Below, piece after piece: positions 1 to 7,774 of a stretch of 64,000 bases of DNA. The position numbers and the translations under genes were made by a program. The stretch is from DASRDU01 sp046331565 (GTDB lineage Bacteria > Acidobacteriota > Blastocatellia > RBC074). Numbering within the stretch: the first letter of the stretch is position 1; the number at the start of each line of letters is the position of its first letter. A model generated the notes under the pieces. It was not told the origin of the DNA. It ran no database searches and saw only the letters and a list, made by a program, of their open reading frames with translations. The stretch spans positions 186,001 through 250,000 of the forward strand of contig JAXLQP010000002.1 of assembly GCA_046331565.1 (NCBI GenBank), in the 5' to 3' direction.

Positions 1-354
1 GGCCAGCGCCGTGCGCGCCCGTTCGACAATGAAGCTGGTCACTGAGGCATTGTCATTAACAGGTTTCGTATTCGGCATGCAGCACGCCGCCGTGAATCCG
101 CCCGCGACCGCCGCCCGCGCTCCGCTTTCAATAGTCTCCTTGTACTCAAAGCCCGGTTCGCGGAAGTGAACGTGCAGATCAATGAAACCAGGCGCAACGA
201 CGCAACCCGTCGCGTCGAAGATTTCAGCGCCGTCAGCATCGAGCGATTCACCGATGTTTTCAATTTTACCGTCGCGGATCAGCACGTCACGCGGCGCTTC
301 GATCGATTGTGAAGGGTCAATGACCGTTCCGTTTTTGATCAGCAGTAATGCCAT
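1..354 (-). CDS. pyrC: Dihydroorotase, N-terminal part (cut by window edge)
   Basis: Only the first 118 codons are present and the gene runs off the left edge. The reading starts at ATG 354 with MALLLIKNGTVIDPS, the usual amidohydrolase opening. Residues 58-68 read FIDLHVHFREP, in which H61 and H63 are the HxH metal ligands typical of class I dihydroorotase. The enzyme closes carbamoyl-aspartate to dihydroorotate, step three of pyrimidine synthesis, in the cytoplasm. It is the last visible gene of a leftward pyrR-pyrB-membrane protein-pyrC run, 19 bases after the preceding stop, so co-transcription is likely. The pyr context makes a catalytically dead dihydroorotase-like subunit the only serious alternative; the ligands seen here argue for an active form. 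Confidence 0.93.
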   Translation of the reverse strand, partial: MALLLIKNGTVIDPSQSIEAPRDVLIRDGKIENIGESLDADGAEIFDATGCVVAPGFIDLHVHFREPGFEYKETIESGARAAVAGGFTAACCMPNTKPVNDNASVTSFIVERARTALA

Positions 355-373
355 ATAGATGAATAACGACGGA

Positions 374-874
374 CTAAACCGGGACTTGATGATTCGGCCT
401 CAATCCCTGTCGAATCAGAACCAGCAGCCAGATGATAATGACCAGCGCCAGCATCACACCGCGCACCACATCCCATTCATGCACGCCGTAAAAAGCGAAC
501 AGAAAAGTTTCCGTTGATGAACCGGACTGATAAGCCTGATAAAGATGCGCGAAGCCATCGCGGCAGTCGTAATAAAGACCCAGCGCGAGCAGCGCGAGCA
601 CTGCGGCGGCCATCGTTGCGCGTCGTCCGACTGACACTGCCGCAGCCCACGCCAGCCACAATGCCACAAAAACAAAGGGCCGCCCCATCGTGCGCCACTG
701 AAACGGCACATCCACTTCAAGCGTCTCTCCGGTCACAGTGGTGTGCAGCGTCAGCTTTTCAGCAAAGAACAGCATCAACGTCGTCAGACCGTACAACAGA
801 TCAGCCAGCGCAAGCAGCAGCAGCAGGCGCGCCAGTTTCGACTTCGGCAGTTTCGATTTCAGCAGTGCCTTCAT
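374..874 (-). CDS. Unknown membrane protein inside the pyr operon
   Basis: This 166-residue protein is not recognised. It starts with a Lys-rich stretch, then a hydrophobic helix at about residues 16-37, a short polar loop (38-60), two helices at about 64-80 and 85-101, a polar loop with a CRDGF motif, and a C-terminal helix at about 137-155. It therefore looks like a four-helix inner-membrane protein. Its ATG overlaps the pyrB stop by the ATGA arrangement and its stop is 19 bases before pyrC, so it is translationally coupled inside the operon and is very probably a real gene. The function is unknown; the context gives no direct link to pyrimidine chemistry. Confidence 0.75.
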   Translation of the reverse strand: MKALLKSKLPKSKLARLLLLLALADLLYGLTTLMLFFAEKLTLHTTVTGETLEVDVPFQWRTMGRPFVFVALWLAWAAAVSVGRRATMAAAVLALLALGLYYDCRDGFAHLYQAYQSGSSTETFLFAFYGVHEWDVVRGVMLALVIIIWLLVLIRQGLRPNHQVPV

Positions 875-1812
875 TCGACGCCACCCGCCAGCAGATAGAG
901 CACCGCCATCCGCACCGAAACGCCGTTGTTGACCTGATCGAGAATCAGCGAAAACGGGCTGTCGGCCACATCCGAATCAATCTCGACGCCGCGATTGATC
1001 GGCCCCGGATGCAACACGATCACGTCCTTCCTGGCCAGTTCGAGGCGGCGGCGGTTGAGGCCGTAATGAATCGAATATTCGCCGAGGCTGGGGAAAAAAC
1101 CGCCCGACTGTCGCTCAAGCTGAATGCGCAGCATCATCACCACATCCGCACTGGTAATGGCTTCCTCGACATTTTCAGCAAACGTCACCGTGCCTTCGGC
1201 GGGCGCGAGGTGCTTTTCAAATCCGAACGGCAGCAGCGTGCGCGGCCCGGCAAACACGACATGCGCGCCAAGCTTTGAAAGCAGGTGTGCGTTCGAGCGC
1301 GCCACGCGGCTGTGCAGAATGTCGCCGATGATCGCCACCTTCAGCCCGGCAAAGCCGCCTTTCTGATCGCGGATCGTCAGCGCATCAAGCAGCGCCTGCG
1401 TCGGATGTTCGTGCGCGCCGTCTCCGGCATTGACGACCGCCGCGTTGATGATCCGCGCAATCTGATGCGGCGCACCCGACGATGAATGACGAATGACGAT
1501 CACATCGGGCAGCATCGCTTCCAGGTTCTTGGCCGTGTCAATCAGCGTTTCGCCCTTGACGACGCTCGAAGTCGAAGCCGAAATGTTGATCGTATCGGCA
1601 GAGAGCCGCTTGCCCGCAATTTCAAAGCTCGTGCGCGTGCGCGTTGAGGCTTCAAAGAAAAGATTGATGACCGTCTTGCCGCGCAGCGTCGGCACTTTCT
1701 TGATCTGCCGCGTGTTGATGTCGCGGAATTTTTCGGCGGTGTCGAGAATATGAACAATCTCGGCGGGCGAGAGATCAGCGATTCCCAGAAGGTCTTTGCG
1801 GTTCAGCAGCAT
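871..1812 (-). CDS. pyrB: Aspartate carbamoyltransferase catalytic subunit
   Basis: This 313-residue protein joins carbamoyl phosphate and aspartate, the first committed step of pyrimidine synthesis. Residues 53-64 contain FEASTRTRTSFE, the carbamoyl-phosphate binding STRTRxSFE signature. HSSSGAPH and HPTQALLDALT follow at the expected spacing, and the C-terminal part carries HPGPINRGVEI. The length is that of the standard catalytic chain. The gene begins 6 bases after the pyrR stop and overlaps the next gene by ATGA, so it sits in a tight operon. No pyrI regulatory chain is visible, consistent with PyrR-type control or with an unregulated trimer. Confidence 0.97.
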   Translation of the reverse strand: MLLNRKDLLGIADLSPAEIVHILDTAEKFRDINTRQIKKVPTLRGKTVINLFFEASTRTRTSFEIAGKRLSADTINISASTSSVVKGETLIDTAKNLEAMLPDVIVIRHSSSGAPHQIARIINAAVVNAGDGAHEHPTQALLDALTIRDQKGGFAGLKVAIIGDILHSRVARSNAHLLSKLGAHVVFAGPRTLLPFGFEKHLAPAEGTVTFAENVEEAITSADVVMMLRIQLERQSGGFFPSLGEYSIHYGLNRRRLELARKDVIVLHPGPINRGVEIDSDVADSPFSLILDQVNNGVSVRMAVLYLLAGGVE

Positions 1813-1818
1813 CTTTGA

Positions 1819-2364
1819 TTACTTCGTCTCAACCAGCAGCACTTTTTCTTCCTCATCGAATTCAGGAAGCATCACCTTGATGATTTCGCTTTCGGTGGTG
1901 GCGACGTACTTGCCGACGTAATCGGCCTGAATCGGCAGTTCGCGCCAGCCGCGATCAATCAGCACTGCCAGTTGCACGCGCTTCGGGCGACCGAAATCAA
2001 TCAACTGATCCATCGCCGCGCGAATCGTGCGCCCGGTGTAAAGTACGTCATCCACCAGAATGATTGTGCGCCCGGTCACGTCGCCGGGCAGTTCGGTCTT
2101 GTTGATGACCGGCTGTTCGGCCACCGTGCTGAGGTCGTCGCGGTAAAGCGTAATGTCGAGCGCGCCGGCAGCGACGCTGACCTTGTCAGTTTCGGCAATT
2201 CTGGCGGCAATCCGTTCGGCCAGCGGCACGCCGCGCCGCCTGATGCCCACCAGCAGCACGTTCGACAAATCAGGATTGTTTTCGACAATCTGCGAAGCAA
2301 TCCGCGCCATCACGCGGTTCATATCCGCAGCCGTCATCACACAGGCTTTCTCTTTGAAGTCCAT
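1819..2364 (-). CDS. pyrR: PyrR bifunctional regulator / uracil phosphoribosyltransferase
   Basis: This 181-residue protein has the type I phosphoribosyltransferase fold. The PRPP loop IILVDDVLYTGRT lies at residues 101-113. Family members bind pyr mRNA in a UMP-dependent way and often also make UMP from uracil. The start ATG 2364 follows a good GAAGGAG ribosome site. It is the first gene of the leftward pyrR-pyrB operon. I looked for the PyrR anti-antiterminator loop in the 80 bases upstream and could not identify one, so RNA-based autoregulation is expected from the family but not shown here. Confidence 0.95.
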   Translation of the reverse strand: MDFKEKACVMTAADMNRVMARIASQIVENNPDLSNVLLVGIRRRGVPLAERIAARIAETDKVSVAAGALDITLYRDDLSTVAEQPVINKTELPGDVTGRTIILVDDVLYTGRTIRAAMDQLIDFGRPKRVQLAVLIDRGWRELPIQADYVGKYVATTESEIIKVMLPEFDEEEKVLLVETK

Positions 2365-2443
2365 TCCGGCTCCTTCGATTCTTCACGACTTGAGCATGAC
2401 AAAATGACAAAAGGTGGTAAGCAGGCAGGCAATATAGCACGGC

Positions 2444-2570
2444 AGTAGTCAGTTGTCAGTTGTCAGTGGTTAGTGGTCAGTGGTTAGTGAAAAGTAAAGG
2501 GATTGCTGATTACTCACTATCTTCGTTCTTCACTAACCACTAACCACCAACCACTGACCACTATTCTCAC
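2444..2570. repeat. Inverted short-tandem-repeat element, no ORF (heptamer class)
   Basis: The left arm (2444-2491) is built from tandem heptamers of the type GGTTAGT / GGTCAGT / TGTCAGT. The right arm (2529-2570) is the reverse complement with scattered mismatches, and the loop is about 37 bases. The element fills the gap between pyrR and the DUF1499 gene, and its right arm reaches that gene's stop codon. It has the same plan as the two S23-bearing elements in this window but holds no gene. Confidence 0.85.
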
Positions 2571-2995
2571 AGTCTTCTCGCCAGTTCTGTCTGAAAGCGT
2601 TCGATGCGGCGGGCATTGGTGCCGAAGTCGCCCTTGCCGACGCGGGAATGTGATCGCACGTTGACAATCGCGCCGCCTGCGCCGTCGGGCTGAATGGTGA
2701 TGGTGATGTCATCCCTGAAGCGAAAGATGCGCGTTGTCTCGACCGCGAAGATTTTGCCGTTGGGCCGGTCTTCCTCAATCTGCTGCCAGCCCAGATCGCG
2801 CGCGGTGGCAAGCGCAGCGTCAAAAACCTGGTAGACCGGAACCTTGAAATGCTGCGGCTGCAGGCGCGGATATTCAGGCGTTTCGCCGGTCTGCACATCG
2901 TTGATGCGCGGCCAGATCATTCCGGCAATCACGCCCGAAGCAATCAGCAGCGCCAGCAGGACAACAATTACCAGCAGGACTCTTTTGAGTTTCAT
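2567..2995 (-). CDS. DUF1499 family membrane-anchored protein
   Basis: This 142-residue protein has one N-terminal transmembrane helix (about residues 5-29) and a soluble domain. The C-terminal motif RSHSRVGKGDFGTNARRI matches the DUF1499 family signature (R-S-R-V-G-x-x-D-F-G-x-N-x-x-R-I). The middle contains ARDLGWQQIEEDRPNGKIFAVETT, also typical. The family's function is unknown. It lies between the divergent halves of the pyr locus but is separated from pyrR by a repeat element, so an operon link is doubtful. Confidence 0.8.
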   Translation of the reverse strand: MKLKRVLLVIVVLLALLIASGVIAGMIWPRINDVQTGETPEYPRLQPQHFKVPVYQVFDAALATARDLGWQQIEEDRPNGKIFAVETTRIFRFRDDITITIQPDGAGGAIVNVRSHSRVGKGDFGTNARRIERFQTELARRL

Positions 2996-3150
2996 GGCCG
3001 ATCAGTTGATTCTGAAGAGAATTTGAACCCGGCGCGCAGGATACTGTGCCCGGCCAGTGATGTAAACCTGCGCCTGGGTTGTCGCGTCAGAAAGAGGTTT
3101 GTTACACTGCCGCTCACCTCTTTGTGAATCATCTCAATGGAGAGCCTGTC

Positions 3151-3969
3151 TTGATTGATACCATCGCCACCGTCGAGCGCAACGACCTGACCCATTCGGC
3201 TTCCACGCGAAGTTACGGCAGGCTGCGGCTGCGGCTTGAACAACACATCCCCGTCCTGCCCGGACAGTTTGCCATGCTCAAACCGCGCGCGGTGATTGAA
3301 CCGCTGCTGCGCCGGGCGATGGCTTTTTATCAGTGTCATCGCAGTGCTGATGGTCTGAGCGTTGAATTCATTTATCAGATCCTCGGTCGCGGCACGCAGG
3401 CGCTCGCGCGACTTGAACGCGGCGATCAGGTTGAGTTTCTGGGCGCGCTCGGCAATACGTTTGACAAGGCGGCAGCAGCAGGCGGCGAGGCGCTGCTGGT
3501 CGCGGGCGGCGCTGGTTCACCTGCTTTGTTTATGCTGGCCGAAGAGTTGTTGCCGATGAACATTCCCGTGCGCCTGTTCATCGGCGGAGCGAGCCGCCAC
3601 GATCTGTGCGGGCTGGATGATTTCACCACACTGCTTGGTTCAGACAACGTCATCACCGCCACCGTTGACGGCACTCACGGCGAAAAGGGTTTCGTCACCG
3701 CGCCGCTTGAACGTCATCTGAAAGAGAACGCTGGCAGACCGCTGATGATCTATTCGTGCGGCCCTGACCCGATGCTGCATCGCGTGTCGCAGATTGCGGC
3801 TGATTACAAAGTCCCGGCGCAGTTGTCGCTCGAAGCGCCGATGGCGTGCGGCTTCGGCATCTGCGTCGGCTGCGCGGTTGCGGTCAAAGCCGATGTAGCT
3901 GAAGGTTTCGTTTACAAAAAAGTCTGCACCGACGGCCCTGTTTTCTGGAGCGAGCATCTGCACTGGTGA
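3151..3969 (+). CDS. pyrK: Dihydroorotate dehydrogenase B, electron-transfer subunit
   Basis: The protein carries FAD and a 2Fe-2S cluster and passes electrons from the PyrD flavin to NAD+. A C-terminal cysteine cluster, ACGFGICVGCA followed by VCTDG, gives the four iron-sulfur ligands. A ferredoxin-reductase NAD-binding region (VAGGAGSPALFML, YSCGPDPML) precedes it. I chose TTG 3151 as start because a GGAGAG ribosome site lies just upstream and the product then begins IDTIATVERNDL as in PyrK. An in-frame ATG at 3079 would add 24 unlikely residues. pyrD follows, but a four-helix-bundle cassette of about 460 bases lies between the two genes, which normally abut. Confidence 0.93.
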   Translation: MIDTIATVERNDLTHSASTRSYGRLRLRLEQHIPVLPGQFAMLKPRAVIEPLLRRAMAFYQCHRSADGLSVEFIYQILGRGTQALARLERGDQVEFLGALGNTFDKAAAAGGEALLVAGGAGSPALFMLAEELLPMNIPVRLFIGGASRHDLCGLDDFTTLLGSDNVITATVDGTHGEKGFVTAPLERHLKENAGRPLMIYSCGPDPMLHRVSQIAADYKVPAQLSLEAPMACGFGICVGCAVAVKADVAEGFVYKKVCTDGPVFWSEHLHW

Positions 3970-3971
3970 TT

Positions 3972-4433
3972 GAAGTGCGGAGTGCGGAGTGCGGAATGCG
4001 GAATTAAAGAGCGAGTGAAAATTATGAATGACGACAAACTGAAGGGCCGCACAAAGGATTTTGCGCTGAGGGCAATTCGTCTGGTTGAAGCTTTGCCGAA
4101 CACGAGAACCGCTGATGTGATCGGAAAACAACTTCTGAGAAGCGGGACTTCTGTGGGAGCCAATTACCGCGCTGCCTGTCGGGCTAAATCTCAGGCAGAC
4201 TTCATTGCCAAAATGGGTATTGTCGAGGAAGAGGCAGACGAGTCCCTTTACTGGATGGAACTGCTGATTGAGGCCGGATTGGTGAAGCAGCAAAGACTCG
4301 CGGATTTAATGAATGAAGCCAGTCAGATAGTGGCAATGACCGTTTCATCAATCAAAACTGCAAGGCAGCACAAAAAGTGAGCAATTCAAATTTGGACAAC
4401 TCCGCACTCCGCACTCCGCACTCCACACTCCTT
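3972..4433. mobile_element. S23 (IVS-like) cassette bounded by inverted heptamer arrays
   Basis: The left arm 3972-4005 has four near-perfect tandem copies of the heptamer GAGTGCG. The right arm 4398-4433 is its reverse complement (CGCACTC units). The arms enclose one gene of the 23S-rRNA-intervening-sequence protein family. The whole unit is about 460 bases and sits between pyrK and pyrD, which in most genomes touch or overlap. The right arm is read as the PyrD N-terminus. The architecture (long stem with an S23 ORF in the loop) mirrors rRNA IVS elements. That it is or was mobile is inference. Confidence 0.7.
4024..4380 (+). CDS. Four-helix-bundle protein, S23 family (divergent subgroup)
   Basis: This 118-residue, all-helical protein matches the four-helix-bundle / 23S rRNA-intervening-sequence protein family. 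The signature region reads QLLRSGTSVGANYRAACRA (helix 2, about residues 40-58), followed by DFIAKMGIVEEEADESLYW. In the family this corresponds to QLRRAxxSVxxNIAEGxxR and FLxIAxGSLxELE. ATG 4024 was chosen; earlier in-frame codons translate the repeat arm. Its stop overlaps the GTG start of pyrD by GTGA, so PyrD translation may be coupled to it. Family members bind nucleic acid in diversity-generating retroelements (Avd); the role of solo copies is not known. Confidence 0.85.
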   Translation: MNDDKLKGRTKDFALRAIRLVEALPNTRTADVIGKQLLRSGTSVGANYRAACRAKSQADFIAKMGIVEEEADESLYWMELLIEAGLVKQQRLADLMNEASQIVAMTVSSIKTARQHKK

Positions 4434-5333
4434 GAGGTTGAAGTAGCAGGAATTCATTTCCACAATCCGGTGACGACCGCGAGCGGAACGTGTGGTTACG
4501 GCCTCGATCTGAAGGAACTGATTGATCTCAACAAACTCGGCGGCATCTTCACGAAAGGTCTTTCAGCGAAGCCGATGCGCGGCAATGCTCCGTGGCGCAT
4601 CGTTGAAACGCACGGCGGGATGCTCAACGCCATCGGGTTGCAGAACATCGGAGCCCGCACGTTCACTGATGAAAAGCTGCCCGAACTGAGAAAGTACACG
4701 ACGCAGATCATTCCGAATGTCTTCGGCTACACGATTGAAGAGTACATCGAGGCGATTGAAATTCTTGAAGCCGGATCGGGCATTGCCGCTTATGAACTGA
4801 ACATCTCCTGCCCGAACGTCAAGGCCGGTGGCGAATCGTTTGCCAACAGTCCGCAGCAGGCGGCGGCAGTGACTGAAGCAGTGAAGAAAGCTTCATCGCG
4901 TCCCGTTATCGTCAAGCTTTCACCGAACGTCACCGACATTGCCGAAGTCGCGCGCGCAGTCGAAGCCGCCGGAGCCGATGCGCTCTCGGTCATCAACACG
5001 GCAGTTGGCATGTCAATTGACATTCACACGCGCCGCCCGCGCCTGGCCAATGTTACAGGCGGCCTGTCAGGCCCGGCGATCAAACCGATTGCCGTGCGCT
5101 GCGTTTTTCAGACCCGCCGCGCCGTCGGCATTCCGATCATCGGCATCGGCGGCATTGCGACAGCCGAAGACGCGCTTGAATTCATCATCGCCGGAGCGAG
5201 CGTCATTCAGGTCGGCACGGCGAATTTTTATGATCCTTCGGCTTCGATGAAGATCATTGACGGACTCGCGGATTACTGCCGAAAGCACAACCTCGAAAAC
5301 ATCAGCGCCCTGGTTGGAACCGTTCAGCTATGA
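4377..5333 (+). CDS. pyrD: Dihydroorotate dehydrogenase B, catalytic subunit
   Basis: This is the FMN barrel enzyme oxidising dihydroorotate to orotate. ELNISCPNVKAGG at residues 140-152 contains the catalytic Cys145 of class 1 enzymes. NVFGYTIEEY and IPIIGIGGIATAEDALEFI are further FMN/phosphate-site motifs. The neighbouring pyrK shows it is the NAD-linked 1B type. The conserved body starts at about residue 19 (LEVEVAGIHFHNP). Residues 9-18 are translated from the right arm of the repeat element, and no ATG, GTG or TTG is in frame between 4395 and 4440. The start is therefore GTG 4377 or TTG 4392, so the insertion seems to have replaced the native start. Confidence 0.95.
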   Translation: MSNSNLDNSALRTPHSTLLEVEVAGIHFHNPVTTASGTCGYGLDLKELIDLNKLGGIFTKGLSAKPMRGNAPWRIVETHGGMLNAIGLQNIGARTFTDEKLPELRKYTTQIIPNVFGYTIEEYIEAIEILEAGSGIAAYELNISCPNVKAGGESFANSPQQAAAVTEAVKKASSRPVIVKLSPNVTDIAEVARAVEAAGADALSVINTAVGMSIDIHTRRPRLANVTGGLSGPAIKPIAVRCVFQTRRAVGIPIIGIGGIATAEDALEFIIAGASVIQVGTANFYDPSASMKIIDGLADYCRKHNLENISALVGTVQL

Positions 5334-6193
5334 AGCTTTCATTTATTTTCATTCTGCTGATTCTTTGCGCCTCGAATGCTTTCGGACAGAATCACCTCGT
5401 GACCTGGGAACCGGCGACGCTGATCAACGGCTCGCCGTGCGTCTTTCGCGTCAGATTACCGGCGAACTTCAGTTCAGTGCGCGGTAAATGGATGGATAAA
5501 ACCGTCTGGTTCAGCTTTGATCGCGCGAGCGGCACCTGGTACGGCCTGGCGGGAATTGATCTTGATGTGAAGCCCGGCAGTTATCAGCTTTCGATTGAAG
5601 CCATCTCGCCGCAGGGAGCGCGCACGGTGTATGGTGAAATCGTTCCGGTGGCGAAAGGCACTTACCGCGTGGCCGCGCTGAGCGTGCCGAAAAAATATAC
5701 CGAGCCTGATGAACAGACGCTGCTGCGGATTCAGAAGGAAAAGGAACTCAAGACCGAAGCCTTCAATGTGACTTCGCCTGAAAAGTTCTGGTCAGGCCGA
5801 TTTGCCGCGCCGACCAGAACCGCTGCGACTGCCGGGTTCGGTTCACAACGCACTTTCAATGGCGTCCGGCAGAGCGTGCATCAGGGCCTCGATTTTCGCG
5901 CCGCGACCGGAACGCCTGTGACGGCGATCAGCGGCGGCAGGGTGATTCTGGCGCGTGACTTTTTCTTTGAAGGCAATTTTCTGGTGATTGATCACGGCCA
6001 GGGGCTGTTGTCGCTGTACCTGCATTTGTCGGCCTTCAAAGTGAAAGAAGGCGACACGGTCAGCAAAGGCCAGTTGATTGGTCTGAGCGGCGGCACTGGT
6101 CGCGCCACCGGCCCGCACCTGCATCTGGCCGTGCGCTGGCAGGGAGTTTATGTCGATCCGGCAACGCTGCTCAGGCTGGCGCTGCCTCAGTGA
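5330..6193 (+). CDS. M23 family metallopeptidase (LytM-type), secreted
   Basis: This 287-residue protein has a signal peptide (MKLSFIFILLILCASNAFG, cleavage near residue 20). An N-terminal beta-rich domain resembling a GPI-anchor-like fold precedes a C-terminal LytM/M23 domain. Zinc ligands are visible: HQGLDFR (HxxxD) and GPHLHLAV (HxH). The motif TPVTAISGGRV and the HLS segment are typical. Such enzymes cut peptidoglycan peptides in the periplasm. Its ATG overlaps the pyrD stop by ATGA, so it is co-transcribed with pyrKD, probably by genomic economy rather than shared function. Confidence 0.92.
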   Translation: MKLSFIFILLILCASNAFGQNHLVTWEPATLINGSPCVFRVRLPANFSSVRGKWMDKTVWFSFDRASGTWYGLAGIDLDVKPGSYQLSIEAISPQGARTVYGEIVPVAKGTYRVAALSVPKKYTEPDEQTLLRIQKEKELKTEAFNVTSPEKFWSGRFAAPTRTAATAGFGSQRTFNGVRQSVHQGLDFRAATGTPVTAISGGRVILARDFFFEGNFLVIDHGQGLLSLYLHLSAFKVKEGDTVSKGQLIGLSGGTGRATGPHLHLAVRWQGVYVDPATLLRLALPQ

Positions 6194-6198
6194 AACAA

Positions 6199-6285
6199 TC
6201 AGGAATGGAACGCGGGTGAAACCGATGTCGCTGCTCAAAACAGATCATCCGCACCGCATTGATTTCATCCGCGTTCCATTCCGAT
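6199..6285. repeat. Intergenic inverted repeat
   Basis: Arms of about 25 bases (6199-6224 and 6261-6285) are related by inversion with few mismatches; the core is GGAATGGAACGCGG. The loop of about 36 bases contains a further GCGGATGA-type repeat. It lies just after the M23 peptidase stop, so it could end that transcript, but no T-run follows. It resembles the other gap-filling hairpins of this window. Confidence 0.7.
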
Positions 6286-6310
6286 CTTCTGAAAGCGAGG
6301 AATTCACCCG

Positions 6311-7729
6311 ATGTCATCACGCCCCGCGCTTACGCTGCGTCGCGCCGTCTGCCTGACGGCTTCAATTCTGCTGCTGTTCACTTCAATCGCTCCAGCACAA
6401 ACCGTGCAGACGCGGCGGCGCGCACCGCTGCAGAAAACAGCGCGCATTCCCGTCATCATGCTTTCGATTGACGGGCTGAAGCCTGATTACGTCACCGATG
6501 CCGACAAACACGGCCTGAAAATTCCGAACCTGCGTCGTCTGATGAAAGAAGGCGCTTACGCTTCGGGCGTAACGGGTGTGACGCCGACGGTAACTTATCC
6601 GAGCCATACGACGCTGGTGACGGGCGCAGCGCCGGCCAGGCACGGCATCCTGACCAACATGCCGCTTGATCCGTTCAGCAAAAATGCGAGCGGCTGGAAC
6701 TGGTACGCCGAAGACATCAAAGTGCCGACGCTGTGGGAAGCGGCCAGTAAAGCGGGCCTGGTGACTGCCAGTGTTGACTGGCCGGTGACGGTTGGCGCTG
6801 AGATCAGGTACAACATCGTGCAATACTGGCGCGCCTCAACACCCGACGATCACAAATTGTCGCGGGCGCTTTCGACCAGAGGTCTGCTTGACGAAGCTGA
6901 AAAGGATTGCGGCCCTTATCCGACAGGTTATGAATACGTCCTGAAAAGCGACCTGCGCCGCGCAAAGTTCATGACCTGGATGATCGAAAAAAAGAGGCCG
7001 CACTTTCTGACGCTCTATTTGTCTGCGCTCGATGAGGAACAGCACGACACCGGGCCTTATACGAAAGAAACCTTCGAGACGCTGGAAGCGCTGGACGGGC
7101 TGGTGGGTGACGTGCGCGCGGCGGCGGAACGAGCCTTCAACGGGCGGTTCGTTTTGTGCGTGGTGTCTGATCACGGTCACATTCTGAGCGACAAGGAACT
7201 GCATCTGAATGCGGCGCTCAGCGCCGCCGGGCTGATCGAAACCGATGAGCAGAAAAAGATGAAATCGTGGCGCGTTTATGCCTGGAGTTCGAGCGGGTCA
7301 GCCGCCATTCTGCTGAAGGATGCGAATGACGAAGAAGCGCGCACGCAGGTGCGTGAATTGCTCGGCAAACTTGCGGCTGATGCTGACAGCGGCATCGAAC
7401 GCATTGTCGAAGGCGACGCGGCGCGTGCGCTCGGCGGCTTTCCTGGCGCAGCTTTCATCGTCGGGATGAAACCGGGTTACAGAATCGGCGGCAGCCTGAG
7501 CGGCGCGGTCATCAGAACCGGCAAGCCCGGCGGCACGCATGGTTATCTGCCCGGTCATCGTGATATGGAATCGTCATTTTTCATCAGCGGCCCTGGCATC
7601 CCCGCCGGTTCAAACCTCGGACAGATTGATATGCGCGACATTGCCACCACCCTGGCCGCGCTGATGAAAGTTGCGCTGCCCACAGCCGAAGGGCGCGACG
7701 TGCTGCAACAAAAAGCAGCGAGCAGGTAA
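6311..7729 (+). CDS. Type I phosphodiesterase / nucleotide pyrophosphatase (alkaline phosphatase superfamily)
   Basis: This 472-residue exported protein has a signal peptide (about residues 1-28, ending near IAPAQ). The catalytic domain shows the metal and nucleophile motifs of the family: MLSIDGLKPDY (metal Asp), TPTVTYPSHTTLVTG (nucleophile Thr), ALDEEQHDTGP, VVSDHGH and GTHGYLPG. This is the ectonucleotide pyrophosphatase/phosphodiesterase layout. It probably hydrolyses phosphodiester or phosphonate substrates in the periplasm; the substrate cannot be read from the sequence. A GAGG ribosome site precedes ATG 6311. It stands alone between two inverted repeats. Confidence 0.92.
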   Translation: MSSRPALTLRRAVCLTASILLLFTSIAPAQTVQTRRRAPLQKTARIPVIMLSIDGLKPDYVTDADKHGLKIPNLRRLMKEGAYASGVTGVTPTVTYPSHTTLVTGAAPARHGILTNMPLDPFSKNASGWNWYAEDIKVPTLWEAASKAGLVTASVDWPVTVGAEIRYNIVQYWRASTPDDHKLSRALSTRGLLDEAEKDCGPYPTGYEYVLKSDLRRAKFMTWMIEKKRPHFLTLYLSALDEEQHDTGPYTKETFETLEALDGLVGDVRAAAERAFNGRFVLCVVSDHGHILSDKELHLNAALSAAGLIETDEQKKMKSWRVYAWSSSGSAAILLKDANDEEARTQVRELLGKLAADADSGIERIVEGDAARALGGFPGAAFIVGMKPGYRIGGSLSGAVIRTGKPGGTHGYLPGHRDMESSFFISGPGIPAGSNLGQIDMRDIATTLAALMKVALPTAEGRDVLQQKAASR

Positions 7730-7774
7730 TTTCTCACGACACCAGAAACAGTAATCGGCCACCAAAAAGCGCAG

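Noticed and set aside
514..1278. Long plus-strand reading frame opposite pyrB
   Set aside because: It is the shadow of pyrB; the translation is rich in Arg/His/Gln with no known motif, while the minus strand gives a complete PyrB.
2365..2443. PyrR-binding attenuator in front of pyrR
   Set aside because: The expected conserved hairpin loop was not found in the 80 bases between the repeat and pyrR.
2444..2570. CRISPR-like array
   Set aside because: Units are 7 bases, directly adjacent without spacers, and inverted in the second half; no cas genes in the window.
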